DNA of 64,000 bases from Thiothrix sp. (GTDB taxonomy: Bacteria; Pseudomonadota; Gammaproteobacteria; Thiotrichales; Thiotrichaceae): the NCBI GenBank assembly GCA_008015155.1, contig SSFA01000021.1, positions 32,161 through 96,160 of the forward strand, read 5' to 3'. The notes beneath the pieces are model-generated. The model saw nothing but the letters and a program-made list of their open reading frames with translations. It made no database searches and was not told where the DNA came from. The translations under genes and the position numbers were made by a program. Of the stretch, positions 26,706 through 36,267 are shown one piece after another. Each line of letters starts with the position of its first letter. Positions within the stretch are counted from its first letter, which is position 1.

Positions 26706-28163
26706 TTAACTAGCCGCACCCTCTAGGAGTTTTTGTAGATTACGTCGAGCGTTTTCATTGCCTTGGCCCACTGCTGCGGTCAGCAGTTTTTCAGCTTGAG
26801 CACGATCTTGTTTGACGCCATTACCCAGAATATACAGCACCGCTAAGTTATTCTGTGCTTCAGAAAACCCTGCCTTAGCTGCCTTGGCATACCATTTCGC
26901 TGCTTCTGTATAGCTTTGTGGCACACCACGCCCATCTTCATAAAGGAGGGCTAGATTGTGCTGAGCTTTGGGATAACCTTGCTTAGCCGCTTTGGCATAC
27001 CATTTTGCAGCCTCTTTGATATCCTGCGGAATAGCAGGATCAGTACCATCTTCAAATAAAGCACCCAGCATTAACTGCGCATACATATCGCCTTTCTGCG
27101 CTGTATTTATTATTTCTTGCACACTCATATTGCCTAAATCAACTTTAGACTCATTGTGCTCAACAGAAATATCACCCGCCTCTGCCTCAGTTATAGGCAG
27201 CTCAGGAGCTCCTTCAGCGCCAGCAGCGCCTTCTGTAGGCTGTACCAGTTCCTCTGGCGCTATCGCCTCTTGTGGAGCCGCAGCTATCTGAGGTTGACGC
27301 ACTTGCCGATTAGCTGGTTTAGGGGCAGGCCTACTCGCCTGAGGATCAGACATTAGCATTTCTACTGAAGGATTCGCATCAGCTTCTAAAGCAGCATACT
27401 CTTCAGCTGACATGGCTGGCATGTCAGAGCCAGTAGCTGGCTCACTCGCTGCAAACATATTCTCACTATTATCAATGACAGTAGCTTGCGCTACTTCAGG
27501 GCTAGCAGCTCTTGGCGCTTCTGACGGACGTGCTGCTCTGACTACAGGTGCTGTCACAGCCGTTGGTGTGGGTAGATCACTAAGGGCTAATTTAGCAGCT
27601 TCACTGCCCCGTTTAGCAGCTTGGGCATACCAAAAATTAGCTAAACGCTGATCTTGAGGAAGATATTGCCCATTGCTATATAGGACACCCAAACCATATT
27701 GCGCCTCTACATGGCCACCCCGCGCTGCCTTTTCCTGTAGCTTGAGTGACTCTGCGATATTTTCCGGACTGGGATCTTGGCGTAACTGTAAAGCCAAGGC
27801 GTATTGAGCGTTTAAATCACCTTGAGTGGACTTAGTTTTTAGTTCAGGTGCTGATTGAGCAGGTGCAGCATAAGCTTGGCGCTGTGCATACCATTGCTCC
27901 ATACTACTACTATTAGTCTTGGTAGCTTGCGTTCTAGCTTGAGGCAGTTTATCAGCCCTAGCCTCTGTTAGTTTATTATTGGCCTCTTGAATACCAGACT
28001 CAGCTAGCAAGGGTGCAAGCTCTTGACGTGCAGCCCAAGGGGGAGGTGCTTCTGTTAAGGTCGCCTCAGCTGCTTGTGCAGTAGTAAACTGAGTAGGTAA
28101 ATAACTGGCTAATAAGACTTGGGAAATAAATAAAATAGGTCGGTTGCGTTTTATTATTTTCAT
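26706..28163 (-). CDS. Exported Sel1-repeat protein
   Basis: A 485-residue protein with a signal peptide (NRPILFISQVLLASYLPTQFTTAQA) and two blocks of Sel1-like (TPR-related) repeats. The first block is about residues 110-195 (EAQYGLGVLYSNGQYLPQDQ). The second is about 345-480 (AQLMLGALFEDGT, AQHNLALLYEDGRGVPQSY, AQNNLAVLYILGNGVKQD). A Pro/Ala/Glu-rich linker separates them. Sel1 repeats mediate protein-protein contacts, often in envelope or signalling complexes. It ends 1 bp from the bolA stop (convergent). Its specific partner is not visible. Confidence 0.82.
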   Translation of the reverse strand: MKIIKRNRPILFISQVLLASYLPTQFTTAQAAEATLTEAPPPWAARQELAPLLAESGIQEANNKLTEARADKLPQARTQATKTNSSSMEQWYAQRQAYAAPAQSAPELKTKSTQGDLNAQYALALQLRQDPSPENIAESLKLQEKAARGGHVEAQYGLGVLYSNGQYLPQDQRLANFWYAQAAKRGSEAAKLALSDLPTPTAVTAPVVRAARPSEAPRAASPEVAQATVIDNSENMFAASEPATGSDMPAMSAEEYAALEADANPSVEMLMSDPQASRPAPKPANRQVRQPQIAAAPQEAIAPEELVQPTEGAAGAEGAPELPITEAEAGDISVEHNESKVDLGNMSVQEIINTAQKGDMYAQLMLGALFEDGTDPAIPQDIKEAAKWYAKAAKQGYPKAQHNLALLYEDGRGVPQSYTEAAKWYAKAAKAGFSEAQNNLAVLYILGNGVKQDRAQAEKLLTAAVGQGNENARRNLQKLLEGAAS

Positions 28164-28256
28164 TATGTGCCCCGTGGGTTTGGGTTTTGGGTACAGCTAA
28201 ACACTACTTTTTTTACCGATTTTTATATAACACCCCAGATAAACTTACACTGAATT

Positions 28257-28279
28257 AAGCACGCTCTAAGAGCGTGCTT
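28257..28279 (-). terminator. Terminator hairpin of the chemosensory operon
   Basis: A 10-bp stem (AAGCACGCTC / GAGCGTGCTT) with a 3-nt loop overlaps the stop codon of the receiver-domain gene at 28266. On the minus strand it is followed by AATTCAG rather than a T-run. It is the natural transcription end of the Chp operon. Confidence 0.6.
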
Positions 28280-29369
28280 GTTGGAAATTATCAAGCCACA
28301 TGGCCACCCGTTTCAGAGTTTTTTGCAGTTGCTCACTTTTCACTGGTTTTGTCAGATAAGTGGAAGCACCCGCAATCACCCCTTGCACCTCATCTAAAGG
28401 CGAAGTTTTGGCGCTCAGCATAATAATCGGCGTCTTTTTCATGTCCTTGCGTGTGCGCATTTGCCGGCAAGTTTCATAGCCATCAATGCCTGGCATAATG
28501 ATATCTAAAAAGACTAAGTCATAAGTATGCGCGGCAACTTTCTGCAAAGCCTCTTCACCCGTTTCAGCGAAATCAGAAGCTATACCAGCTTGGCGTAACT
28601 CCAACTCTAATTGCTTGCGAATCGCTGCACTATCATCCACTACTAAAGCCCGATGATGGTATTCAACACCTGAGTCTGCAGGCATCTCAGGGGTCGATGG
28701 AGCACTCGTTGAGCTAGAAGATGTCAGTTCCTCTACTACGGTAGCTTTAGCTGGCTCAGTTTCCTGCTGTGTGGCTGGAGCCTCAAGTTCTACTACCGGC
28801 GGTGCTTCAGCTAAAGCTGTCGTGAACTCAGCAACTGATGGGGTAACTGAAGATGAAGCTACTGTATTAGTAGCTTGTTGTTCATCCACACGCTCGAAAC
28901 TGCTGGCTTGAGCAGGCATTGGTTCCGCGGGTGGGATTACTAAATCAGCCACTGCTTGAGTTGGTACTTGAACTAGGCTTGGTTCAATAGCACTAGGTTC
29001 TACCACGCTTAAATGTACGCTTTCAGTTGCCTTAGGCGCACTTAGGGCTAAGCTATCAGCCCACAATTTACGCGCATCATCTAGGCTGCGCATAACTCGT
29101 GTCACTAACAAAGGCCGCTGCATGAGGATATCATAAGGCTGCTCGCTATCCTGATCAGAAATACGAATCAGCATAGCGCCTGCTTGTAGCGTCGCTAAGT
29201 CCACTACTGTGTCATTACTCGCCACTATTAACTGAGCTTCTGCTAATTCAGCTAATACATAATGGCGTCCCTGTGCAGCACTAAAGGTGACGACCCGCTT
29301 TAATACCGCTTCCTCGCGTGCATCCAGCTTGTAGAGGCAAACCCCCACGGTGTGATCCGCTTGAGCCAT
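28266..29369 (-). CDS. Response regulator with unassigned N-terminal domain, end of the Chp operon
   Basis: A 367-residue protein whose C-terminal receiver domain (about 245-362) is complete: acidic pair in ALVVDDSAAIRKQ, phospho-acceptor Asp in LVFLDIIMPGIDGYETC, Ser in IIMLSAKTS and Lys in YLTKPVK. The N-terminal 110 residues (HTVGVCLYKLDAREEAVLKRVV...) form an alpha/beta domain I cannot assign. It does not look like CheW, so this is not a CheV. A Pro/Ala/Glu/Ser-rich linker joins the two. I chose the ATG at 29369 (GGAG 4 nt upstream), which clears the kinase gene; an ATG at 29426 lacks a ribosome site and would overlap it. Confidence 0.8.
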   Translation of the reverse strand: MAQADHTVGVCLYKLDAREEAVLKRVVTFSAAQGRHYVLAELAEAQLIVASNDTVVDLATLQAGAMLIRISDQDSEQPYDILMQRPLLVTRVMRSLDDARKLWADSLALSAPKATESVHLSVVEPSAIEPSLVQVPTQAVADLVIPPAEPMPAQASSFERVDEQQATNTVASSSVTPSVAEFTTALAEAPPVVELEAPATQQETEPAKATVVEELTSSSSTSAPSTPEMPADSGVEYHHRALVVDDSAAIRKQLELELRQAGIASDFAETGEEALQKVAAHTYDLVFLDIIMPGIDGYETCRQMRTRKDMKKTPIIMLSAKTSPLDEVQGVIAGASTYLTKPVKSEQLQKTLKRVAMWLDNFQQARS

Positions 29370-29395
29370 AGCTCCATTTACTCCTGAAGAAAGAC

Positions 29396-32233
29396 TTATG
29401 TAATCGCCAACTGCGTATCTAGCCATTTTTGTATTTGTTCCTGTAACGCTGCTGTTTGTACGGGTTTAGTGAGATAGCCATCGACACCGGCTTGCTCCGC
29501 CAAATCACGATGTTTCCGCGTACTGCGTGAAGTAATCATGATCACTGGCAAATCCTTCATTTCCGGCCAAATCCGAATCGCTTGGGTCATTTCCAAGCCA
29601 TTCATCCTTGGCATTTCCATGTCGGTTAACACCATGTCTACTGGTGTGCTATTCATCAGCTGTAAGGCATCTAAACCATCCACTGCGGTGTGCACCACAT
29701 GCCCCATGCCTTCTAATGTCAAGCGCAAGGCTTTACGGTTACTGAGTGAGTCATCCACCACTAAAATAGTTGAAGCGGTTTGAGTGGTTTCCACTACTTT
29801 GACTTTATCAGGTGCTTGTAGCTGGATCTTGCCATCTTCAAGATCACGCACTAGACGAATCATGTCTAAGACCGGGGCAACGGTACCATTTGCTAAAATA
29901 CATGCACCTTGCACGCCAGGCAGGTAATTCAGCCACGGCGCAAGACTTTTGATGACGATATCGCGTGAAGCTAAAACTTCATTGGCATAAAGAGCATGTA
30001 CCCCGGTTTCACTGCGAATAATCAGCATCGTATGGGCTTGCTGAATAGACACAGGTGGAGCAGGCCAATGTAAGAGTTGTGCAAGTGGTTCGACCGGTAA
30101 TTGATAGCGATTAGTCTGAATCCGCCACGTCCCATTGTCATCGATACTTTCATTGGCAGCCACATACAGGACTTGTTCAATACTATCAGCAGGTACCGCA
30201 ACCCAATTTTCACCAGCGCGTACCACCAGCGCATGTGTAGAAATTAAGGTTTGGGGCATATCCAGCACAACTTTGGTGCCCGCACCGGCTTGGCTACTTA
30301 AACTGACCGTCCCTCGCAATTTTTCAATGGCCGCTTGGACAACATCCATACCGACGCCACGCCCTGAGACCTCACTGACCTCATCACGGGTACTAAAGCC
30401 TGGCTGCATGACTAAGCGAATCAAGGCATCGTCACTCAAGGAGGCATCTGCTCGGATCAAACCGCGCTCAATTCCGCGTGCGCGAATTTTCTCAAGGTGC
30501 ATTCCCGCACCATCGTCTTCTAGAGTCAGTGCGATATGATTACCCCGTTGTGCAAAGCTTAAGGTGATTTTACCCAGCTCATTTTTGCCAGCAGCCATAC
30601 GCTCCTCGGGTGATTCGATCCCGTGGTCCACCGCATTACGCAACAAATGTAATAGCGGGTCGGTCACACCTTTGAGAATATCCGCGTCCACTTGTAAATG
30701 CTGTCCGTGGATTTCAATCTCAGCTTTTTTCCCGGTTTTCCGACAGGTCTCACGCACAATCCGTTGTAAACGTGGGACTAAAGAGCTGACAGGAGTGAGG
30801 CGCATAGCTAAGACGGCATCACTCAATTGCCGCTGCACGCGCTGCTGCTGATACAACTCATCGGTCAAGCGGCGAATCATTTGTTGCAGGTTTTGCACTA
30901 ACTCATGACTATCAGCGGCAGCTTCCATGAGCAAATTGTTTGCGCTAACCAAATCGCTATAGGATTCTAATTCCAGCTCATCTAAAGTTTGGCCATCTTT
31001 TTGAGTAGACTTCGCACCTTTAGCTTGGCGTTGTGCTTGATGCTCAATAGCAGTTTCCAACTCATCTAAACGTTGGCGAATTTGCTCGTCATGTTGATAA
31101 AGCTGCTTACCCATCCGGCTTGATTGCTGTAATAGTTCAGCGGATTGGCTACTAGAAGTGATTAACTCCCCAGCCAAACTGAGTAAGCGCGCTACCTTCT
31201 CTTCATTAACAGTAATTGAACCCGCGACTTGTGGAAGAACTGGAGCAACAACTTGTTCTTCGGCTTCATCCTCCCCGAACTCGGCGGCTAGTGGTTCGGA
31301 CTTCTGCTCTGTAATAAAGCTGGGTAAGCTAGCGACTGGGGCTAAGCTGGGTAACTCCTCTTCTATGCCCTCTTCTTCTGCCAACTGCTCTAAGCGGGTC
31401 TTCCAAACCGCTAAATCGCTATTAAGCTGTGCGTATTCCTCAGGTAAACCTGTACCCGCTTTGAGGTGATCAAACAAAGCCTCTAAGCAATCTGCAGCAG
31501 CCTCTAAAGTCTCACCTAAACCTGTCGGTACTGTTTGTAAAGCGGCTGCATCTAATAAATCTTCAAGCTGATGAGTGAAGTTAGCGATAGGCTCCACACC
31601 CACCACACCACTAGAACCTTTAATGGTATGTACCAAGCGTGAGGCATGGCGCTGCTGTTCACGATCACTCTGACCTTGTGCAACCAAACGGATTAGTCGA
31701 GCCGCTTCAGTGATATGCCCTGGAGTTTCTGCTAGATAAGCATGTAATAACTCTGGGTGCACATCGGCAGCAAAGGCTAAGTGTGTTGGTGCACTAACTA
31801 AGCCTTCAGGCTCATTGTGCTCTTCTTGCCCGCTAGCCCGTAGATTTAATAAGAACTGCTGTAATAACCCAGTATCTAAAGGTTCAGGCCAGCTAGGGTC
31901 CATCAGCTCAGCCATTAACATCGGCAAATGACTGAGTTCATCAGGCTCGCGCAGTACAAGGGCAGTCATTTCTAACCACCCAAAATACTTTCCTTCAACT
32001 AATAAATCAGGCGCAGCACTCGTCCCTAAAGAGCCACTAGCCCAAGTCACCACAGCAATCACATCCTGCCAGTCATACATCTGTGCAGTCATGCTTAGCC
32101 GTTCATATTCAGCACCAATTTGTTCCAGTTGCGCAGCAGTCTCTATGCTGGGATCCAGCATAGATAACTGTAAGGCCACTTCTTCTAGCTCTTCAGCAAA
32201 CGCCAAACGATCTAGATCAAGCTCATTATCCAT
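29396..32233 (-). CDS. ChpA/PilL-type hybrid chemotaxis histidine kinase (CheA family)
   Basis: A 945-residue kinase that would phosphorylate the operon's receivers in response to PilJ. The order is: an N-terminal helical domain (1-140); an HPt domain with phospho-His at about 202 (ASRLVHTIKGSSGVVG); a variable linker; a coiled dimerisation region (about 340-480); a HATPase domain with N-box LLHLLRNAVDHGIESPEER and G-boxes LEDDGAGM and GRGVGMDVVQ; a CheW-like domain; and a C-terminal receiver (DMVLTDMEMPRMNG, ITSRS, YLTKPV). It has one clear HPt, fewer than the multi-HPt ChpA of Pseudomonas. The ATG at 32233 follows GGAGA. Confidence 0.9.
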   Translation of the reverse strand: MDNELDLDRLAFAEELEEVALQLSMLDPSIETAAQLEQIGAEYERLSMTAQMYDWQDVIAVVTWASGSLGTSAAPDLLVEGKYFGWLEMTALVLREPDELSHLPMLMAELMDPSWPEPLDTGLLQQFLLNLRASGQEEHNEPEGLVSAPTHLAFAADVHPELLHAYLAETPGHITEAARLIRLVAQGQSDREQQRHASRLVHTIKGSSGVVGVEPIANFTHQLEDLLDAAALQTVPTGLGETLEAAADCLEALFDHLKAGTGLPEEYAQLNSDLAVWKTRLEQLAEEEGIEEELPSLAPVASLPSFITEQKSEPLAAEFGEDEAEEQVVAPVLPQVAGSITVNEEKVARLLSLAGELITSSSQSAELLQQSSRMGKQLYQHDEQIRQRLDELETAIEHQAQRQAKGAKSTQKDGQTLDELELESYSDLVSANNLLMEAAADSHELVQNLQQMIRRLTDELYQQQRVQRQLSDAVLAMRLTPVSSLVPRLQRIVRETCRKTGKKAEIEIHGQHLQVDADILKGVTDPLLHLLRNAVDHGIESPEERMAAGKNELGKITLSFAQRGNHIALTLEDDGAGMHLEKIRARGIERGLIRADASLSDDALIRLVMQPGFSTRDEVSEVSGRGVGMDVVQAAIEKLRGTVSLSSQAGAGTKVVLDMPQTLISTHALVVRAGENWVAVPADSIEQVLYVAANESIDDNGTWRIQTNRYQLPVEPLAQLLHWPAPPVSIQQAHTMLIIRSETGVHALYANEVLASRDIVIKSLAPWLNYLPGVQGACILANGTVAPVLDMIRLVRDLEDGKIQLQAPDKVKVVETTQTASTILVVDDSLSNRKALRLTLEGMGHVVHTAVDGLDALQLMNSTPVDMVLTDMEMPRMNGLEMTQAIRIWPEMKDLPVIMITSRSTRKHRDLAEQAGVDGYLTKPVQTAALQEQIQKWLDTQLAIT

Positions 32234-32257
32234 CAAGGTCTCCTAATACTAGAACCC

Positions 32258-34108
32258 TTAGGCTTCCAGCTTGAATACGTTGACGGACTTAACCAAACGC
32301 TGCCCAGCCTCTGCCATGCTGCTAGTTAAACTAGTCAGTGATAGCAACTCTTTACCTGTTGACTGAGTCGCTTCAACAATACGCTCGGCACGGGTTTGCA
32401 GCTCTTGGCTGATTTGTACCTGTTCTGCAGAATCGGCAGCAATTTTTTCAACCGATTGCACCAATTCATTGGTAGCATCCAAACTGCTTTGCATTTGCAC
32501 AGCAGCGCGTTCTGCCAGCGCTGAACCATCCACAACCTCAGAAATGGTTTGATCCATAGTAGCAATAGTCGTATTTGCTTCCTGCTGAATATTTCGAACC
32601 AATGCACCGATTTGGTCGGTAGACTCGCGAGAGCTTTCTGCTAAATGTTGAATCTCTTCCGCGATCACCGAGAATCCACGCCCAGCCTCACCTGCTGCTG
32701 TTGCTTGCATACTCGCATTTAAGGCTAGGACTGTTGTGCGCTCAGAGATATTGCTGATGATATCGATGATGCGCGAGATTTCTTGCGAACGTTCACCTAA
32801 GCGCTTCAAGCGTTTACCTGTTTCCTGGACGGTATCACGAATCCCAGAAATGCTAGCCAAAGTCCGAGCTACCGACTCTTGTGCTTCCCGTGTGGCTTGT
32901 GAAGTGGTATCTGCTACCTGATTGGCTTGTTGTGCAGACGCTGCGATCGAATCCAAACGACGTAAGATATTGCCCAACTGTTCAGCGGTTTCCTCCGCTT
33001 CAGTACGCTCTAACAGCGCCAATTGATTAACTGAGAGGGCATGTTGGTTTACATCTTGTGAGGTGCGATCAACCGAAATTGCGACTTCACGAACTTGTTT
33101 TAGAACTTCAGTCGTATCTTCTGCTAGCTGATTAATCGCATCTGCTAAGGGGCCGGTTGCATCTTCAGTCACTTTAGCGCGCACCGTTAAGTTACGTTCG
33201 CTCAGGTCGGCTACCGCTTCCAATAAAGTAAAGACTGATTCGTTGAGCTGTTGATGCTCAGAATTAATCTTACGTTGAGTCGCGATACGATCTTCCACCA
33301 TCCCGTCAAAGGCTTGGCCTAATTCAGCCAATTCGCTGCGCCCACCTAACTCAACCCGCGCATTTAAATCACCAGCAGCAATCTCACGAATCGTACTATT
33401 TAAGCGGCCTAACTGCCCACCGATCGACCGATAGATTAAATAACCTAAGAGTGCAGCAATCAACATACCCAATAAAATAGTGATAATCGCTATATTCAGC
33501 ACCGTGCGTGCTCCAGCTTTACCTGCCTCAGCCGAAGCATAAGATTGATTAATATCCGCTTCGACCTGTGAAGCAATCCGATCACGGAAGCCTTGCGTTT
33601 CGATCACTAAGTCGTTCCGTACATACGAGGCTAATTGGTTTTGATCTTGAGCCTCTAATAAACGCTTACTACGTTGCATCGACACTAATAGCTGATCCAT
33701 TTCTTCTTGGACACGATTAAAATCGTTACGGAGTTTCTGATCATCTAGATTATCGACACTCTTGAGTGCTTTGTAGCGGGGCATACTCACTTCGACCAAG
33801 TCTTTTTCCGCTGCTTGCAGTTCTTTTAAACCTTCTTCCCAAGACTTGGTATTTAAAGCCACCTCATGTAGTAATAATAAGTGGTCACGTTGAGTATTCC
33901 GAATCAGTTTATTACCGGTATCAATTAAGGCGATATGATTACTGAGGTCTTTTAGGACTGCTTCGTTTTTCTTTAAAACAGAAATGGCTCCTACTGCTAG
34001 CAGCATTAATAATACCAACGGAATGACCACTAGGATGAAAATCCGTTGTGCAACCGAGATATTGCCAAGCCAGCTTACTTTTCGCTTGTTATTCGCTAAA
34101 TCACTCAT
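32258..34108 (-). CDS. pilJ: Methyl-accepting chemotaxis protein, PilJ type
   Basis: A 616-residue transmembrane receptor. TM1 is about residues 22-45 (RIFILVVIPLVLLMLLAVGA), followed by a helical periplasmic sensor domain. TM2 is about 205-228 (VLNIAIITILLGMLIAALLGYLIY), then HAMP (RLNSTIREIAAGDLNARVELG) and a cytoplasmic signalling coiled coil with the hairpin tip IIDIISNISERTTVLALNAS and AGEAGRGFSVIAEEIQHLAE. This tip and size fit PilJ of type IV pilus/Chp systems. The ATG overlaps the stop of the upstream binding-protein gene (ATGA), so the two are translationally coupled. That suggests the binding protein may be its ligand-presenting partner. Confidence 0.88.
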   Translation of the reverse strand: MSDLANNKRKVSWLGNISVAQRIFILVVIPLVLLMLLAVGAISVLKKNEAVLKDLSNHIALIDTGNKLIRNTQRDHLLLLHEVALNTKSWEEGLKELQAAEKDLVEVSMPRYKALKSVDNLDDQKLRNDFNRVQEEMDQLLVSMQRSKRLLEAQDQNQLASYVRNDLVIETQGFRDRIASQVEADINQSYASAEAGKAGARTVLNIAIITILLGMLIAALLGYLIYRSIGGQLGRLNSTIREIAAGDLNARVELGGRSELAELGQAFDGMVEDRIATQRKINSEHQQLNESVFTLLEAVADLSERNLTVRAKVTEDATGPLADAINQLAEDTTEVLKQVREVAISVDRTSQDVNQHALSVNQLALLERTEAEETAEQLGNILRRLDSIAASAQQANQVADTTSQATREAQESVARTLASISGIRDTVQETGKRLKRLGERSQEISRIIDIISNISERTTVLALNASMQATAAGEAGRGFSVIAEEIQHLAESSRESTDQIGALVRNIQQEANTTIATMDQTISEVVDGSALAERAAVQMQSSLDATNELVQSVEKIAADSAEQVQISQELQTRAERIVEATQSTGKELLSLTSLTSSMAEAGQRLVKSVNVFKLEA

Positions 34109-35340
34109 TTGTTCCACCCTTTCCATTTCGCGCTATCTACAGGCGCCCATTGATTATCTGCTAGCGCTGTCAAAACGACTAAATCAGATCCTTGATTGTC
34201 ATTGGTAAAATCGAGTGGCAGTCCACCCAAATCAAATTGATGTCCTTTTAAAGCTGCAACAACATTCTCACGGCTCAGCTCCTTGCCTTCTGCACTGACA
34301 TCATTCATAGCCTTTAGGAGCATTCTGCCTACGATATAGCCCTCTAAGGACACATAACCTAATTTACTGCCTAAATCCGCTCTTGCCTCAGTAACGATAG
34401 GCAATTCGCTATCCAGTGGTGGTACGACCTGTGTCATCAGCACGCGATCCTTCACCCCCAAGGTACTCAGTTCAGCCAAGAAATTGTCAGCCCCTGTAAA
34501 GGACACTGCACTAAATAGCCAAGATTCTTTTTTACCTTGGGAATAGCTAATGAATTGAGCCACTGACTCATAAGAGCCTACTGTCACAACAAACTTACAA
34601 GGTCTACTTTGTTTGGCTTCCCAAGCTTTAATCGAATCGTAAGCAGCACGCACGGATAAACTATTACGCTTATAAAAGCCTACAGGCCCAATACCATTGC
34701 GCTCAGCATCATCACCTTGTTGTTGGAAAATTTTATCTAGGGCTTCTGCAACAAAACTTACACCTTGCTTACCGACTAAAACTTCTTTTAAGCCTTTTAA
34801 GCCTGACAAACCGTAAGAGTCATCTTGCACATAGGCGCAAATGGAGGCGGGTCCATAGCCATTTTTAAATGCCTCTTCCACCACGGTTTGAACTTCTTGG
34901 CTATAACTTGCGCGATAGTTAATCACACCCTCTTGATTGCTGCGCAACAAATCAGAACCAGTGAAAAAACCAATCGCCGGTACTTTTTTCTCCGCTAATA
35001 AAGGCAAAGCAGCAACAGCAGTCGGTGTACCTACATTACCCACGAAAGCAAAAACGTCTTGACTCAATAATTTATTAACAGCTACCACGGTTTTCGGCGG
35101 GCTGTAATTATCATTTTCGCTTAAAATTTTGATGTGTTTAGCGCCCACCTGTTTGTCTTTTAAAGCAGCTTCTAAACCAGTTAACATACCGGTGCCTAAA
35201 CCCTTAGACTGGCCTTGCAAATCCAATGAAGTTGCTAACCGAATTTCATCAGGATTTGTAGCATCAGCCTGTACTAAACAAGGCAACACACAGAGCGCTG
35301 CCCAAATAAATTGGCGCAAGATACTTTTTTTATTGTTCAT
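34105..35340 (-). CDS. Periplasmic ligand-binding protein (LivJ-like) inside the Chp operon
   Basis: A 411-residue exported protein with a signal peptide (ILRQFIWAALCVLPCLVQADA). It has the type I periplasmic-binding fold typical of branched-chain amino-acid/amide/urea receptors: IRLATSLDLQGQSKGLGTGM, then DNYSPPKTVVAVNKLLSQDVFAFVGNVGTP, and later SLEGYIVGRMLLKAMN. No ABC permease or ATPase gene is nearby. It is coupled by 4-bp overlaps to both pilI and pilJ. A sensory rather than transport role is therefore the simplest reading: it would bind a ligand and dock on PilJ. The ligand cannot be predicted from sequence. Confidence 0.85.
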   Translation of the reverse strand: MNNKKSILRQFIWAALCVLPCLVQADATNPDEIRLATSLDLQGQSKGLGTGMLTGLEAALKDKQVGAKHIKILSENDNYSPPKTVVAVNKLLSQDVFAFVGNVGTPTAVAALPLLAEKKVPAIGFFTGSDLLRSNQEGVINYRASYSQEVQTVVEEAFKNGYGPASICAYVQDDSYGLSGLKGLKEVLVGKQGVSFVAEALDKIFQQQGDDAERNGIGPVGFYKRNSLSVRAAYDSIKAWEAKQSRPCKFVVTVGSYESVAQFISYSQGKKESWLFSAVSFTGADNFLAELSTLGVKDRVLMTQVVPPLDSELPIVTEARADLGSKLGYVSLEGYIVGRMLLKAMNDVSAEGKELSRENVVAALKGHQFDLGGLPLDFTNDNQGSDLVVLTALADNQWAPVDSAKWKGWNK

Positions 35341-35798
35341 ATTGCTGTCTCTTTAACAGTGGCTGTGGCTCCACTGGGCTTGGTTTTACTTAATAATCTC
35401 AATAAGCGGCCATGATCTGCTGCTAAGAGCAGAGTATTGTCTTGACTCCAAACAGATTGAATCCAGCCTGGCATCCCGGGCAATCGTCCTTGCTGCTGAC
35501 TGGCTTCAGGTAAATTAACTTGCTTTGGTAGTTCATCACAGCTAACAACGACTGGAGCGAATGCTTCATGCTGTAGCCATAGAAGATATTGCTTTTTGGG
35601 GCGTTGCTGCTTAAACAAAACACCATGCATATCAATGACAGGACAGAGATCACCACGCACATTGGCTAGACCTGCACACCAATCAGGTGCATAAGGCACA
35701 GGATAGACCGTATCGAGGGTCAAAACCTCAGAACGCATGCCTGTCTCTAACAAAATACGATAGTCACCGACTTTATACGAGAACGCAGTTTGACCCAT
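35337..35798 (-). CDS. pilI: CheW-like scaffold protein, PilI type
   Basis: A 153-residue single-domain CheW-like protein (FSYKVGDYRILLETGMRSEVL, VPYAPDWCAGLANVRGDLCPVIDMH, then a C-terminal ADHGRLLRLL). CheW proteins couple chemoreceptors to the CheA kinase; here PilJ to ChpA/PilL. It overlaps the binding-protein gene start (ATGA) and follows the small response regulator by about 100 bp. The order regulator-pilI-pilJ-kinase matches pil-chp clusters apart from the inserted binding protein. Confidence 0.85.
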   Translation of the reverse strand: MGQTAFSYKVGDYRILLETGMRSEVLTLDTVYPVPYAPDWCAGLANVRGDLCPVIDMHGVLFKQQRPKKQYLLWLQHEAFAPVVVSCDELPKQVNLPEASQQQGRLPGMPGWIQSVWSQDNTLLLAADHGRLLRLLSKTKPSGATATVKETAI

Positions 35799-35901
35799 CG
35801 TTCTACTCCTTAACCCAATTTCGTTATTATCAACAGTTGCTCATTTCCCTCAATCACAACTGTCTTGGTTAGTTTTTCTTAAGTTTTTATCGACTAACTG
35901 T

Positions 35902-36267
35902 TTATAAAGCGGTTAACTGCGCCAAAATAGCCTCAGGGGTATAAGGCTTAATCACATAATGATTCGCACCTAGTTTTTTTGCCCACTGCATATCGACTGG
36001 ATTGGATTTGCTGGATACCATGATGATGGGCGTTTCCGCAGTCGCTGGATTCCGGCGTAGATTGCGACAGGTCTGATAACCATCACCGTCTTCCATGATA
36101 ATATCGAGAAAAATGACATCGGGATTATGGGTTTCTGCCAGCGTTCTAGCTTCGTTACCTGATGTGGCTACAATCACCTGATAACCGGCATCTTGTAAAA
36201 TTCGACTTAAATGAAGACGTTCGGTTTGGGAGTCATCCGCGATCAAAATTGTTTTTACGGCAGGCAT
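35902..36267 (-). CDS. Single-domain response regulator, PilG/PilH type
   Basis: A 121-residue stand-alone receiver. It has the acidic pair in ILIADDSQTER (Asp11/12), the phospho-acceptor Asp55 in VIFLDIIMEDGDGYQTC, Ser in IIMVSSKSN and Lys in HYVIKPYTPE. It is the CheY-like output of the operon, as PilG/PilH are in twitching systems. Only one such gene is present, so it could combine the roles or have a partner elsewhere. It is the first gene after a 391-bp non-coding region and probably heads the operon. Confidence 0.87.
   Translation of the reverse strand: MPAVKTILIADDSQTERLHLSRILQDAGYQVIVATSGNEARTLAETHNPDVIFLDIIMEDGDGYQTCRNLRRNPATAETPIIMVSSKSNPVDMQWAKKLGANHYVIKPYTPEAILAQLTAL

Noticed and set aside
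28266..29426. CheV identity for the last Chp operon protein
   Set aside because: The N-terminal part does not show the CheW pattern seen in the neighbouring PilI, so only the receiver domain is supported.
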